From the NCBI RefSeq assembly GCF_003075525.1, contig NZ_QDDR01000002.1:62001-126000 (forward strand): DNA of 64,000 nucleotides, in the 5' to 3' direction. The position numbers were made by a program, and so were the translations under genes. This stretch comes from Pararhodobacter aggregans. Its GTDB lineage: Bacteria > Pseudomonadota > Alphaproteobacteria > Rhodobacterales > Rhodobacteraceae. This document shows positions 6,936 through 16,709 of this stretch, piece by piece. Numbering within the stretch: the first letter of the stretch is position 1; each line of letters opens with the position of its first letter. Under the pieces are notes generated by a model. That model saw only the letters and a list, made by a program, of their open reading frames with translations, ran no database searches and had not been told where the DNA came from.

Positions 6936-9782
6936 ATGTCCCTTGCCCTGATCGCGGCGCTGCCCTTCCTTGGCGCGCTTCTGCCCGGCCTCCTGATCCG
7001 CTCGGGTCGCAATACCTGCGCCAGCGTGACCTTCGCCACCACGGGCCTTGCCTTCATCGGCCTGATGCTGCACGCCCCCGCCGTCATCGGCGCCGGAGGG
7101 GTGGTGACCGAAGGCTATGAATGGCTGCCGCAACTCGGCCTCAACGTGAATTTCATGCTCGACGGGCTGGGGTTCCTGTTCGCGACGATGATCCTGGGCA
7201 TCGGCCTGCTGATTATCCTGTACGCGCGGTTCTACCTGTCGAAGACTGACCCGATGGGGAATTTCTACACCTATCTGCTCTTGTTCCAGGGCGCGATGGT
7301 GGGGATTGTCCTGTCCGACAACATCCTGCTTCTGCTCATCTTCTGGGAGCTGACCTCGCTCTCTTCCTTTCTGCTGATCGGCTATTGGAAGCACCTGCCC
7401 GAGGGCCGTCAGGGCGCCCGCATGGCGCTGACCGTGACCGGCATGGGGGGCCTCGCGATGATCGGCGGCATGCTGATCCTCGGCCAGATCGCCGGCAGCT
7501 ATGACCTGCACGTGATCCTCGAACAGAAGGATCTGATCCAGTCGTCGGAGTACTACCTGCCGGCGCTCTTGCTGATCCTGCTGGGCGCCTTCACCAAGTC
7601 GGCGCAATTCCCGTTCCACTTCTGGCTGCCGCACGCCATGGCGGCGCCCACGCCCGTCTCGGCCTATCTGCATTCGGCCACCATGGTGAAGGCGGGCCTC
7701 TTCCTGATGGCGCGGCTCTGGCCGGTCTTGTCGGGCACGCCGGAATGGTTCTGGATCGTCGGCGGGGCGGGGCTGATTACCATGGTGCTGGGCGCGGTGA
7801 TCGCGCTCTTCAAGGATGATCTGAAGGCGCTTCTGGCCTTCTCGACCGTGTCGCATCTGGGGCTCATCACCCTGCTGCTGGGTCTCGGCACCGAGTATGC
7901 CGCCGCCGCCGCCGTCTTCCACATCATCAACCACGCCACCTTCAAGGCCGCGCTCTTCATGACCGCGGGCATCGTCGATCACGAGGCGCATACCCGCAAC
8001 ATCCGTCTGCTGGGCGGCCTGAGGAAACTGATGCCGGTGACCTTCACCATCGGCACCATCGCCGCGCTGTCGATGGCCGGGATCCCCTTCTTCAACGGCT
8101 TCCTGTCGAAGGAGATGATGCTGGAGGCCACGCATGACGCGGGCACCTGGTTCGGCGTGGTCGCCACCATCGGCGCCATCTTCTCGGTCGCCTATTCCTT
8201 CCGCTTCATCTTCCACACCTTCATGGGGAAGGTGAGGGACGATTACCCCCACCATCCGCATGACCCGGGCTTCGGCCTGTGGATCTCGCCCGCCGTGCTC
8301 TGCGTGCTGGTGCTGGCGATCGGCCTCTTCCCCGACCAGACGGTGGGCCATTTCGTCGATACCGTGGCCAGCGCCGTGACCGGGACCGATGTCCATGTGC
8401 ATCTGGCGCTCTGGCACGGGGTCACGCCCGCGCTCATCATGTCGGGTATCGCCGTGGCGGTGGGTATCGTGCTGCTGTCGTTCCAGCGCGGGCTGGCGCC
8501 GCTGTGGGACCGCGCGCCGCGCCCCGAGGCCAAGGCGATCTTCGACGCCGTCGTCAACAACGCGGCCAAGGGCGCAATCAGCCTGACCGATGCGCTGCAT
8601 GACGGGGCGATCTCGCGCTATCTGGGCATCCTGACGGCGGTGATCGTGGCCTATGCCGGCTGGGCCTTCTGGGGGGGCGAGTTCACCCCCGGCACGCGCG
8701 CCATGCTGCCGGTCGGCCCGGTCGAGCTGGTGTTCTTCGCCATCCTCATGGTCGCGGTCGCCGGGGTCACGCTGCTGCACCGGATGCGCTTCCTGTCCCT
8801 GATCGTCATCTCGATCTGCGGGCTCGTGGTGTCGATGACCTTCGTGCAATTCTCGGCCCCCGATCTGGCGCTGACCCAGCTCACGGTCGAGGTGGTGACG
8901 GTCATCCTGCTGCTCTTGGCGCTGAACTACCTGCCGAAAGAGACCCCGGTCGAATCCCGCCCGGCGCGTCGCGTCAGGGACGGGGTGATCGCGCTGGCCG
9001 CGGGCGGCGGGGTCGGGGCGCTGGCCTTTGCCATCCTGACCCGCGACATGTCGCTGCCGACGATCTCGGATTACCACGTCGCCAATTCCTATACCGGGGG
9101 CGGCGGCAACAACGTGGTCAACGTGATCCTCGTCGACTTCCGCGGCTTCGACACCATGGGCGAGATCGCCGTTCTGGGCATCGCCGGCCTCGTGATCTAC
9201 GCGCTGGTCGAGGTGATGCTGCACGGCCCCGCCTCGCGCCGCTTGCAGAACTGGGTGCCCGAGATGGCGCAGGCTCGCGACCGCCACCCGCTGATGATGG
9301 TCGTGGCCACGCGCCTCGCGCTGCCCATCGCCCTGACCGTCGGGGTCTACATCTTCCTGCGCGGCCATAACGAGCCGGGCGGGGGCTTCATCGCCGGTCT
9401 GGTCGTGGCCATCGCGCTGCTCATGCAATACATGGCCTCGGGCTTTGCCTGGACCCAGGCGCGGCAGAAGGTGGCCTATCACGGGCTGATCTCGGCGGGC
9501 GTGCTGATCGCCGTCTTCACCGGCATCGCCAGCGTGATCCTGGGGTGGAACTTCCTCACCTCGACCAGCGACTACGTGCAGATCTGGCCCCTGGACCGCA
9601 TCCACCTCGCCAGCGCCGCCTCGTTCGATCTGGGCGTGTTCCTGACCGTGGTCGGCGCGGTGATGCTGGCGCTGGCCAGCCTCAGCCGGATCGGCGTGCG
9701 GGCGGGCGAGGGGATCAACCTGACGCCCATGGACGTCGACCCACGGGCCGAGAGCCAACCCAAGAACCCGGAGGAGACCTGA
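6936..9782 (+). CDS. mnhA: Na+/H+ antiporter, fused subunits A and B (MrpAB/MnhAB)
   Basis: 948 residues. About residues 1-760 are MrpA: many membrane helices, the proton-pumping transporter core (FTKSAQFPFHFWLPHAMAAP, HLGLITLLLG, HIINHATFKAALFM) related to NuoL, then the MrpA C-terminal/MbhE-like part. From about residue 780 an MrpB domain follows (FLRGHNEPGGGFIAGLVVAI). In many bacteria A and B are separate genes; this fusion is the form known in several alphaproteobacteria, for example PhaAB. With subunits C-G it forms a large cation/proton antiporter in the inner membrane for Na+ and alkali tolerance. First gene of a six-gene operon. Confidence 0.95.
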   Translation: MSLALIAALPFLGALLPGLLIRSGRNTCASVTFATTGLAFIGLMLHAPAVIGAGGVVTEGYEWLPQLGLNVNFMLDGLGFLFATMILGIGLLIILYARFYLSKTDPMGNFYTYLLLFQGAMVGIVLSDNILLLLIFWELTSLSSFLLIGYWKHLPEGRQGARMALTVTGMGGLAMIGGMLILGQIAGSYDLHVILEQKDLIQSSEYYLPALLLILLGAFTKSAQFPFHFWLPHAMAAPTPVSAYLHSATMVKAGLFLMARLWPVLSGTPEWFWIVGGAGLITMVLGAVIALFKDDLKALLAFSTVSHLGLITLLLGLGTEYAAAAAVFHIINHATFKAALFMTAGIVDHEAHTRNIRLLGGLRKLMPVTFTIGTIAALSMAGIPFFNGFLSKEMMLEATHDAGTWFGVVATIGAIFSVAYSFRFIFHTFMGKVRDDYPHHPHDPGFGLWISPAVLCVLVLAIGLFPDQTVGHFVDTVASAVTGTDVHVHLALWHGVTPALIMSGIAVAVGIVLLSFQRGLAPLWDRAPRPEAKAIFDAVVNNAAKGAISLTDALHDGAISRYLGILTAVIVAYAGWAFWGGEFTPGTRAMLPVGPVELVFFAILMVAVAGVTLLHRMRFLSLIVISICGLVVSMTFVQFSAPDLALTQLTVEVVTVILLLLALNYLPKETPVESRPARRVRDGVIALAAGGGVGALAFAILTRDMSLPTISDYHVANSYTGGGGNNVVNVILVDFRGFDTMGEIAVLGIAGLVIYALVEVMLHGPASRRLQNWVPEMAQARDRHPLMMVVATRLALPIALTVGVYIFLRGHNEPGGGFIAGLVVAIALLMQYMASGFAWTQARQKVAYHGLISAGVLIAVFTGIASVILGWNFLTSTSDYVQIWPLDRIHLASAASFDLGVFLTVVGAVMLALASLSRIGVRAGEGINLTPMDVDPRAESQPKNPEET

Positions 9783-9783
9783 C

Positions 9784-10131
9784 ATGGAAGCGCTTGTCGC
9801 CATCGCCATCGGCGCGATGACCGCATCCGGGGTCTATCTGATGCTGCGCCTTCGGACCTTCCCGGTGGTCCTGGGCCTGTCGATGCTCACCTATGCGGTG
9901 AACGTCTTCATCTTCGCCTCGGGTCGCCTCGTGGCCGGTGCGCCGCCGATCCTCGGCGCGGCGCCGACCATGACCGACCCGCTGCCGCAGGCGCTGGTGC
10001 TGACCGCCATCGTCATCTCGTTCGGGATGACGGCGCTGACGGTCATCCTGGCGCTGGGGTCCTACCTCAACGCGGGGACCGACCAGATCGACATCGAGCG
10101 GCCGGGCGAGCAGCCCGACGCCGACAACTGA
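9784..10131 (+). CDS. mnhC: Na+/H+ antiporter subunit C (MnhC/MrpC)
   Basis: 115 residues and three membrane helices, related to NuoK. The motif LGLSMLTYAVNVFIFASGR and the PLPQALVLTAIVISFGMTAL stretch are typical of MrpC. It starts one base after the mnhAB stop with a GGAGG-type site inside the end of that gene. The last 25 residues are acidic and cytoplasmic. Confidence 0.95.
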   Translation: MEALVAIAIGAMTASGVYLMLRLRTFPVVLGLSMLTYAVNVFIFASGRLVAGAPPILGAAPTMTDPLPQALVLTAIVISFGMTALTVILALGSYLNAGTDQIDIERPGEQPDADN

Positions 10132-10141
10132 GGCCCTGACC

Positions 10142-11776
10142 ATGCAACACTGGATCATCGCCCCGATCATCCTGCCCGCTCTGATGGGCCCCTTCATCAC
10201 CCTGGCCATGCGCCATGACGTGACGCTGCAACGCGTGGCCTCGCTGGCCTCGGCCGTGCTGCTGGTCGGGCTGACCGGCGCGCTGCTGGTCTCGGCGGCG
10301 GGCGGCAATGTGGAAAGCTACGAGCTGGGCTCCTGGCCCGCGCCCTTCGGCATCGTGCTGGTGCTGGACCGGCTGAGCGCGCTGATGGTCACGCTGACCG
10401 CCGTGCTGGGCCTCGTCGTGCTGGCCTATGCCGTGGCCACCAACTGGGACCAGCGGGGGCGCAATTTCCACGCGCTTTACCAGTTCCAGCTGATGGGCCT
10501 GTTCGGCGCCATGCTGACCGGCGACATCTTCAACCTCTTCGTCTTCTTCGAGATCTTGCTGATCGCCTCCTATGGTCTGATGACCCATGGCGGCGGGCGG
10601 ATGCGGCTGAGGGGGGGCGTGCAATACGTCATCTACAACCTCGCGGGCTCGACGCTGTTTCTGTTCGCGCTGGGCACGCTTTACGCCGTCTTCGGCACGC
10701 TCAACATGGCGGATCTGGCCGAGCGCGCGGCGGAACTGCCGGCGGGCGACGGGGCGCTCTTGCGCGTCACCGCGGTCCTGCTGCTCTTGGTCTTCGTCCT
10801 GAAGGGCGCGCTTCTGCCGATGCATTTCTGGCTGCCCAACACCTATGCGCTGGCCCCCGCGCCGGTCGCGGCGCTGTTTGCGGTGATGACCAAGGTCGGC
10901 GCCTATTCGGTGATCCGCGTCTTCACCCTGATCTTCCCGGTGACGCTGGCCCCGATGGGCGGGCTTGTCGCCGATGTCGTGGTGCCCGCGGCGCTGGTGA
11001 CCCTGGCCATCGGCATGATCGGCGTGCTGGGCGGCGGTACGCTGGCCCGCACGGTGTCCTTCGCGGCCATCGGCTCGATGGGGACGCTGTTTCTGGCCAT
11101 CGGCACCTTCAGCGAACTGGCTACGGGCGCGGCGCTCTATTACCTGATCCATTCGACGCTGGCGACGGCGGCGCTGTTCCTGGTCGTCGATCAGGTCCGC
11201 GCAAGGCGGGGCAATTCGGCGCTGGTGCCGCAGGCGCCGCTGGTGCGCTCGGGCCTCGTCGCCGCCTTCTTCTTCGCCGCCGCCATCGCCATGGCGGGGA
11301 TGCCGCCCCTCTCCGGCTTCCTCGGCAAGCTGATGGTGCTGCAGGCGGTCCGGCAGGCCGATTGGTGGGTCTGGGGCTGGGCCTTCATCCTGGTCACCTC
11401 GCTCATCGCCGTGGTGGGCTTTGCCCGGGCGGGCTCGGTCCTCTTCTGGCGGCCGCATGACAACAACACGCCCGCCCCCAGCGACGAGTTCCAGATCGCC
11501 CCCGGCACGCTCTCGGGCTGGGGGATGGCGGCGCTGGGCGGGCTGCTGGCGCTGATCGTGGCGCTGACCGTCGCCGCGGGGCCGGTGACCGGCTATACAA
11601 ACGCCACCGCCGCGCAGCTTTACGCGCCGCAGGGCTATATCTACGCCGTGCTCGGCACGCCCGAGGAGCGCGCCGCGCGCCTCGCGGCCGAGGAAGCCCG
11701 CGCCGACGATCTGCACGGCGCCGACCACGGGGCGCCCGCGCACAGCGACGCCCCCGCCACTTCGGAGGGACACTGA
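10142..11776 (+). CDS. mnhD: Na+/H+ antiporter subunit D (MnhD/MrpD)
   Basis: 544 residues with about 14 membrane helices of the NuoN/M-like proton-transporter family. The conserved FFEILLIASYGLMTHGG and KGALLPMHFWLPNTYALAPAP regions contain the key Glu and Lys. It pairs with MrpA as the second antiporter-like subunit. The C-terminal tail is rich in His, Asp and Ala. It is separated by 10 bases from mnhC and 1 base from mnhE. Confidence 0.95.
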   Translation: MQHWIIAPIILPALMGPFITLAMRHDVTLQRVASLASAVLLVGLTGALLVSAAGGNVESYELGSWPAPFGIVLVLDRLSALMVTLTAVLGLVVLAYAVATNWDQRGRNFHALYQFQLMGLFGAMLTGDIFNLFVFFEILLIASYGLMTHGGGRMRLRGGVQYVIYNLAGSTLFLFALGTLYAVFGTLNMADLAERAAELPAGDGALLRVTAVLLLLVFVLKGALLPMHFWLPNTYALAPAPVAALFAVMTKVGAYSVIRVFTLIFPVTLAPMGGLVADVVVPAALVTLAIGMIGVLGGGTLARTVSFAAIGSMGTLFLAIGTFSELATGAALYYLIHSTLATAALFLVVDQVRARRGNSALVPQAPLVRSGLVAAFFFAAAIAMAGMPPLSGFLGKLMVLQAVRQADWWVWGWAFILVTSLIAVVGFARAGSVLFWRPHDNNTPAPSDEFQIAPGTLSGWGMAALGGLLALIVALTVAAGPVTGYTNATAAQLYAPQGYIYAVLGTPEERAARLAAEEARADDLHGADHGAPAHSDAPATSEGH

Positions 11777-11777
11777 C

Positions 11778-12269
11778 ATGCTGTCGCGCTTTCTGCCCCA
11801 TCCGCTTCTGTCGCTGACGCTGGTGGCGACCTGGCTTCTGCTGGTCAATTCGCTGAAGCTGAACTCGATCGTCTTCGCGGTGATCCTGGGCCTGGTGATC
11901 CCGATGCTGACCCGGGCCTATTGGCCCGACATGCCGCGCCTGCGCAGCCCGCTCAGGGCCATCGAATACACCTTCGTCGTGCTCTACGACATCGTGAAGG
12001 CCAATATCGACGTGGCGCTGATCGTGGTCTTCAAACCGGCCCGCGACATCCGCCCGGCCTGGATCTGCGTGCCGCTCGACGTGCGCTCGCCCGAGGCGAT
12101 CACCGCACTCGCCAGCACCATCACCCTGACGCCGGGGACCGTGTCCTGCGACCTCTCGGCCGATGGGCGGGCCATTCTGGTCCATGCGCTGCATGCGCCC
12201 GACCCCGACGCGATCCGCGACGAGATCAAGTCGCGCTATGAACGCCGCCTGAAGGAGATCTTCGAATGA
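11778..12269 (+). CDS. mnhE: Na+/H+ antiporter subunit E (MnhE/MrpE)
   Basis: 163 residues with two N-terminal membrane helices and a cytoplasmic ferredoxin-like domain. The regions VVLYDIVKANIDVALIV and ITLTPGTVSCDLSADGR are family hallmarks. MrpE is needed for assembly and full activity of the Mrp complex. The stop overlaps the mnhF start by 4 bases (ATGA, 12266-12269). Confidence 0.95.
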   Translation: MLSRFLPHPLLSLTLVATWLLLVNSLKLNSIVFAVILGLVIPMLTRAYWPDMPRLRSPLRAIEYTFVVLYDIVKANIDVALIVVFKPARDIRPAWICVPLDVRSPEAITALASTITLTPGTVSCDLSADGRAILVHALHAPDPDAIRDEIKSRYERRLKEIFE

Positions 12270-12535
12270 TCACCTATGCCCTGATCTTCTGCATCGGCAG
12301 CTTCGCGCTGGGCCTGCTGCTGAACCTGTGGCGCGTGGTCCGCGGGCCGCGCATCTCGGACCGGATCCTGGCGCTGGACACGATGACGGTGAACGCCATC
12401 GCGCTCCTGATCCTGCTGGGCTTCGCCCTCGGCTCGCCGATCTTCTTCGAAGTGGCGATGCTCTTCGCCCTCGTCGGCTTCGTCTCCACCGTCAGCTATT
12501 GCCGCTTCCTGTTGCGCGGCGACATCATCGAGTGA
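12266..12535 (+). CDS. mnhF: Na+/H+ antiporter subunit F (MnhF/MrpF)
   Basis: 89 residues, three membrane helices, with the conserved LWRVVRGPRISDRILALDT segment followed by a short Asn- and Leu-rich helix. This is the normal size and motif set of MrpF. Translationally coupled to mnhE. Confidence 0.95.
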   Translation: MITYALIFCIGSFALGLLLNLWRVVRGPRISDRILALDTMTVNAIALLILLGFALGSPIFFEVAMLFALVGFVSTVSYCRFLLRGDIIE

Positions 12536-12547
12536 GGACCCGGATCC

Positions 12548-12979
12548 ATGCCAATCGCTGACCTGCCGCTCTGGGCCGAGATCGCCGTCACCTTCTTCCT
12601 GGTCGTGGGGGGGCTCTTCGGCCTCGTCGGCTCGTTCGGGTTGCTGAAACTGCCCGACCCGATGACCCGGCTGCACGCGCCGACCAAGGCCACCACGCTG
12701 GGGGTGGGGGGCGTGCTGATCGCCTCGATGATCTACATCTTCGCCGCCGAGGGCCGGGTGTCGATGCACGAGCTGCTCATCACCCTTTTCCTGGTCATCA
12801 CCTCGCCGATCACCGCGCTGTTCATCGCCAAGGTGCATATCCACATGCGCGAGAAGCCCGAGACCCTGCCCGAGCCGCGCGATGCCTCGGGCTGGGCCAG
12901 CTTCACCGCCGACGGTCCGGCGCGCGGCGTGCGCGACAGGCAGCCGGTCGAGCCGGGCGCCCCGGACAAAACCGCTTGA
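12548..12979 (+). CDS. mnhG: Na+/H+ antiporter subunit G (MnhG/MrpG)
   Basis: 143 residues. Three membrane helices in the first 100 residues carry the MrpG signature FGLLKLPDPMTRLHAPTKATTLG. The C-terminal 40 residues are polar and not conserved in the family, slightly longer than usual. Last gene of the complete mnhAB-C-D-E-F-G operon. Confidence 0.94.
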   Translation: MPIADLPLWAEIAVTFFLVVGGLFGLVGSFGLLKLPDPMTRLHAPTKATTLGVGGVLIASMIYIFAAEGRVSMHELLITLFLVITSPITALFIAKVHIHMREKPETLPEPRDASGWASFTADGPARGVRDRQPVEPGAPDKTA

Positions 12980-13000
12980 GCCTGGGCGGCGGGCGTATCC

Positions 13001-13429
13001 GTGCCGGTCGCGTTGCGCTATGACGGGGGGCAGCCCCAAGCTTGGGGGCTGTCTGACCTGGGATCCCCGGCGGTGTGGGATGCGGAAGCAATCGACACCT
13101 TGACCGAGACCGTGATGACGCGGCTTCTGGTCGAGGCAGCAGAGGCGCGCGCGGTGGCCATCGAGCTTGCCGCGCGTCTTGCCGTCGACCGGCCCGAGCT
13201 GCCGGCGCTGGCGCTGGCCTTGCCCTTCAGCCTCGCCGCCGCCACCATCGAGGAAATGCTGGGCGCCGCCCCCGCGGCCCGCATCGCCGCGCTTGACGCC
13301 TGGCGGGTAGCGGCGCTGATCGGGACCGATGTGCTGGTCCTGAAGGGGGGCGAGGGCGACGCCAGCATCGCCGACCTGTGGTCCCTCTGGCGCCGGGGGG
13401 ATGAGGTGTTCGGATCGGTTCAGGGGTAA
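13001..13429 (+). CDS. Hypothetical protein downstream of the Mrp operon
   Basis: 142 residues from a GTG, in the same frame as mnhG and 21 bases after its stop. It is soluble, Ala-rich and helical, with no recognised domain, signal peptide or membrane segment. Codon use resembles neighbouring real genes. No strong ribosome-binding site is visible before the GTG, and later starts are possible. It is probably co-transcribed with the antiporter genes, but nothing in the sequence gives a function. Confidence 0.45.
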   Translation: MPVALRYDGGQPQAWGLSDLGSPAVWDAEAIDTLTETVMTRLLVEAAEARAVAIELAARLAVDRPELPALALALPFSLAAATIEEMLGAAPAARIAALDAWRVAALIGTDVLVLKGGEGDASIADLWSLWRRGDEVFGSVQG

Positions 13430-13564
13430 GCGGGGCAGGGCGGGCCCACGCTGTCGCGGGCGGCTTCCCGCGCCGGGCCCTGTGGAACCGCCCCTGGCCA
13501 CAGCCCCTTGCCTGCCCGATCCGGCCCGCTAGAGTGGCGGCACAACGGGGGCAGGGAGCAGGAC

Positions 13565-14224
13565 ATGATTACCCTTTACGGCGTTCTCAGATCGCGGGCC
13601 ACGCGGCCCTTCTGGCTGCTGCGCGAGATGGGGGTCGAGTTCCGCCATGTGCCGGTGATCCAGGCCTATCGCCTGTCCGATCCCGGGGCGGCCGATGCGC
13701 CCTTCCACACCGCCTCGGCCGATTTCCTGGCTCTCAACCCGGCCAGCCAGATCCCGGTCATGGTGGACGGCGATCTGGTGCTGACTGAATCCATGGCGAT
13801 TCCGCTTTACCTCGCGCGCAAATTCGGCGGGCCGCTGGCCCCCGCGACGCTGGCGGAGGAGGGCGAGGCGATGCAATGGGGCTTTGCCGCCATCACCGGG
13901 ATCGAGGGTCCGGCGCTCGATATCCTCTATACCTATGCCAACAAGGGGCAACAGACGCCCGAGGGTCAGGCCAAGCTCGCCGAGAAGACCGCCGCGCTGG
14001 CCCGTCCGCTGGGCCGGATCGAGGCGCATCTTCAGGGGACGGACTGGCTGATGGGCGGGCGTTTCACCGTCGCCGATATCCTGATGGCCGAATGCGTGCG
14101 CTACGTGCAGCCCCATGCCCCGGCGCTGGCCGCCTGTCCGAAGGTCCGCGACTGGATCACCCGCTGCCAGGCCCGCCCGGCCTTTCAGCAGATGATGGCC
14201 GAACGCAACGCCGAACCGGCGTGA
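13565..14224 (+). CDS. Glutathione S-transferase family protein
   Basis: 219 residues. The N-terminal thioredoxin-fold domain (MITLYGVLRSRATRPFWLL, then NPASQIPVMVDGD and LTESMAIPLYLA) contains the cis-Pro and the Glu/Ser pair that binds the gamma-glutamyl part of glutathione. The C-terminal helical domain has the family motif FTVADILMAECVRY. The start is set by a GGGAG site just upstream; an earlier in-frame ATG lacks one. The substrate is unknown. Confidence 0.88.
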   Translation: MITLYGVLRSRATRPFWLLREMGVEFRHVPVIQAYRLSDPGAADAPFHTASADFLALNPASQIPVMVDGDLVLTESMAIPLYLARKFGGPLAPATLAEEGEAMQWGFAAITGIEGPALDILYTYANKGQQTPEGQAKLAEKTAALARPLGRIEAHLQGTDWLMGGRFTVADILMAECVRYVQPHAPALAACPKVRDWITRCQARPAFQQMMAERNAEPA

Positions 14225-14255
14225 GAGGAGGGGGCCTGCCCCCTTCCACGGCCCC

Positions 14256-14279
14256 TGTAGGGTGGGATTTCACCCCACC
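14256..14279. repeat. REP-like palindrome, copy 1
   Basis: TGTAGGGTGGGATTTCACCC-type palindrome (stem GGTGGG with CCCACC). Its reverse complement recurs with a single base difference at 17780-17803, on the other side of parE and the orphan gene. Confidence 0.75.
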
Positions 14280-14478
14280 GCACCTATCCCTTCCCGCGTC
14301 CCACGGGACCCCCACGCTGTCCTGAACATCCGTTGCCCGCCGGTCCCCCGGCCGCCCTGCCGTGCATTCCCGCCACGCTATCTGGCGATCCGTGCCTCGG
14401 TCACCCCCCAATCCTTGCGCCTGACCCGCCCCGGTGGTCTATTGGGGGCCAATCACGAACCCAGAGTCGCAGAGCAGC

Positions 14479-16431
14479 ATGACCGATTTCCTCGCCGGCC
14501 AGCCCGAAACCTATGACGCCTCCTCCATCGAGGTGCTCGAAGGGCTGGAACCCGTCCGCAAACGCCCCGGCATGTATATCGGCGGCACCGATGAACGGGC
14601 GCTGCACCATCTCGTCGCCGAGATCCTCGACAATTCGATGGACGAGGCCGTCGCCGGGCACGCCAACCGCATCGAGGTCGAGATCCTGGCCGATTACTCG
14701 GTCACGATCCGCGACAACGGCCGCGGCATGCCTTTCGATCCGCACCCGAAGTTTCCGGGCAAGTCGGCGCTGGAGGTGATCCTCTGCACGCTGCACGCGG
14801 GCGGCAAGTTCTCGGGCAAGGCCTACGAGACCTCGGGCGGGTTGCACGGGGTCGGCGCCTCGGTGGTGAACGCGCTCAGCGACTCGATGGTCGTGCAGGT
14901 CGCCCGCGACCGCAAACTGGTCGAGCAGCGCTTCTCGCGCGGTATCCCGCTAGGCCCGGTCGTGGAACTCGGCGCCGCCCCGAACCGGCGGGGCACGACG
15001 ACCACCTTCCACGCCGACGAACAGATCTTCGGCAGCCACCGCTTCCGCCCGGCGCGGGTCTTCAAGATGGTGCGCTCGAAAGCCTATCTCTTCTCGGGCG
15101 TCGAGATCCGCTGGAAATCGGCCATCCCCGACGGCGACACCCCGCAGGAGGCCGTGTTCCACTTCCCCGGGGGCCTCGCCGATTACCTGAACGAACAGCT
15201 GGGCAAGGATTCGACCTATGCCGACAAGCCCTTCGCCGGGAAGGTCCATTTCCAGGAGAAGTTCGGCGTCCCCGGCTCGGTCGAATGGGCGATCAACTGG
15301 ACGCCGATGCGCGACGGCTTCGTGCAGAGCTATTGCAACACCGTGCCAACGCCCGAGGGCGGCACGCATGAGGCGGGGTTCTGGGCGGCGATCCTCAAGG
15401 GCGTCCGCGCCTATGGCGAGCTGACCAAGAACCGCAAGGCCGAGCAGATCACCCGCGACGACATGCTGACGGGGGGCTGCGCGCTGGTCTCGTGCTTCAT
15501 CCGCGAGCCGGAATTCGTCGGCCAGACCAAGGACCGGCTGGCCACGACCGAAGCCGCGCGGCTGGTCGAGGGCGCGGTGCGCGACCATTTCGACAACTGG
15601 CTGGCGGGTGATCCCAAGGCGGCGGGCGCGATCCTCGATTTCCTCGTTCTCAGGGCCGAGGAACGCCTGCGCCGCCGCCAGGAGAAAGAGACCCAGCGCA
15701 AGACCGCCACCAAGAAGCTGCGCCTGCCCGGCAAGCTCGTCGATTGCTCGGCCACCAACCGCGAGGGGACGGAGCTGTTCATCGTCGAGGGTGACTCGGC
15801 CGGGGGCTCGGCCAAGATGGCCCGCGACCGCCGCACCCAGGCCCTGCTGCCCTTGCGCGGCAAGATCCTGAACGTGCTGGGCGCGGCCTCGGGCAAGCTG
15901 GGCCAGAACCAGGAGATCAACGACCTCTGCCAGGCTCTGGGCGTGCAGATGGGCTCGAAGTTCCGCGTCGACGACCTGCGCTATGACAAGGTCATCATCA
16001 TGACCGACGCCGATGTCGACGGCGCGCATATCGCGTCCCTGCTGATGACCTTCTTCTTCACCCAGATGCGGCCGATGATCGACCACGGGCATCTCTATCT
16101 GGCCTGTCCGCCCCTCTTCCGACTGACCCAGGGGGCCAAGCGCGTCTATTGCCTCGACGAGGCCGAGAAGGAGCTGTGGCTGGCCAAGGGTCTGGGCGGC
16201 AAGGGAAAGATCGACGTGTCGCGCTTCAAGGGCCTGGGCGAGATGGACGCCAAGGACCTGAAGGAGACGACGATGGACGTGTCGTCCCGCAAGCTGATCC
16301 GGGTGTCCATCGACGAGGACATCCCGGGCGAGACGGGCGATCTGGTCGAGCGGCTGATGGGCAAGAAGCCGGAACTGCGGTTTCAGTACATCAGCGAGAA
16401 CGCGCGGTTTGTTGAGGATGTGGATGTGTGA
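14479..16431 (+). CDS. parE: DNA topoisomerase IV subunit B (ParE)
   Basis: 650 residues. The GHKL ATPase domain has AEILDNSMDEAVAGHA, DNGRGMPFDPHPK and GGLHGVGASVVNAL. The TOPRIM domain has EGDSAGGSA near residue 437 and the Mg-binding TDADVDGAHI near 510, and the C-terminal domain is standard. The length (about 650 rather than about 800) and the PVRKRPGMYIGGTDERALHHL opening favour ParE over GyrB. ParE with ParC decatenates daughter chromosomes. A GTG start 15 codons upstream is possible, but homologues normally begin at the chosen MTDF. It appears monocistronic. Confidence 0.95.
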   Translation: MTDFLAGQPETYDASSIEVLEGLEPVRKRPGMYIGGTDERALHHLVAEILDNSMDEAVAGHANRIEVEILADYSVTIRDNGRGMPFDPHPKFPGKSALEVILCTLHAGGKFSGKAYETSGGLHGVGASVVNALSDSMVVQVARDRKLVEQRFSRGIPLGPVVELGAAPNRRGTTTTFHADEQIFGSHRFRPARVFKMVRSKAYLFSGVEIRWKSAIPDGDTPQEAVFHFPGGLADYLNEQLGKDSTYADKPFAGKVHFQEKFGVPGSVEWAINWTPMRDGFVQSYCNTVPTPEGGTHEAGFWAAILKGVRAYGELTKNRKAEQITRDDMLTGGCALVSCFIREPEFVGQTKDRLATTEAARLVEGAVRDHFDNWLAGDPKAAGAILDFLVLRAEERLRRRQEKETQRKTATKKLRLPGKLVDCSATNREGTELFIVEGDSAGGSAKMARDRRTQALLPLRGKILNVLGAASGKLGQNQEINDLCQALGVQMGSKFRVDDLRYDKVIIMTDADVDGAHIASLLMTFFFTQMRPMIDHGHLYLACPPLFRLTQGAKRVYCLDEAEKELWLAKGLGGKGKIDVSRFKGLGEMDAKDLKETTMDVSSRKLIRVSIDEDIPGETGDLVERLMGKKPELRFQYISENARFVEDVDV

Positions 16432-16709
16432 GGGGCGGTCGCGCGACAGCCGACATGATCGGGGTGCGGGCGATGGACGAGAAGAACACGCTCTGGCACT
16501 CATCGTCGGAACCGGCCGCACGTCCCTCAACCCACCCAACATGAATGCGAAGTGATTGTGCCGTTGGTCCTACAATTTGACACAGTGAACCATCATGCCG
16601 TGTGACTTTCGATCCAGGATGCTCCCTGCGCCGGCTATGCTGGACGGGAAATCCATTATTGGTTCATCTTGGGATTAGCCATCCATCGCGACCTGATTGG
16701 AGTTCAGAG

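Noticed and set aside
6609..9809. Very long open frame on the minus strand opposite mnhAB
   Set aside because: His/Gln/Arg/Asp-rich antisense translation typical of GC-rich genes; the + strand has a clear MrpAB protein.
14434..14478. Upstream GTG start for parE (15 extra codons)
   Set aside because: The added residues do not resemble ParE N-termini; the ATG at 14479 does.
14479..16431. Could be gyrB
   Set aside because: At 650 residues it lacks the extra length of GyrB, and its N-terminal opening is ParE-like.
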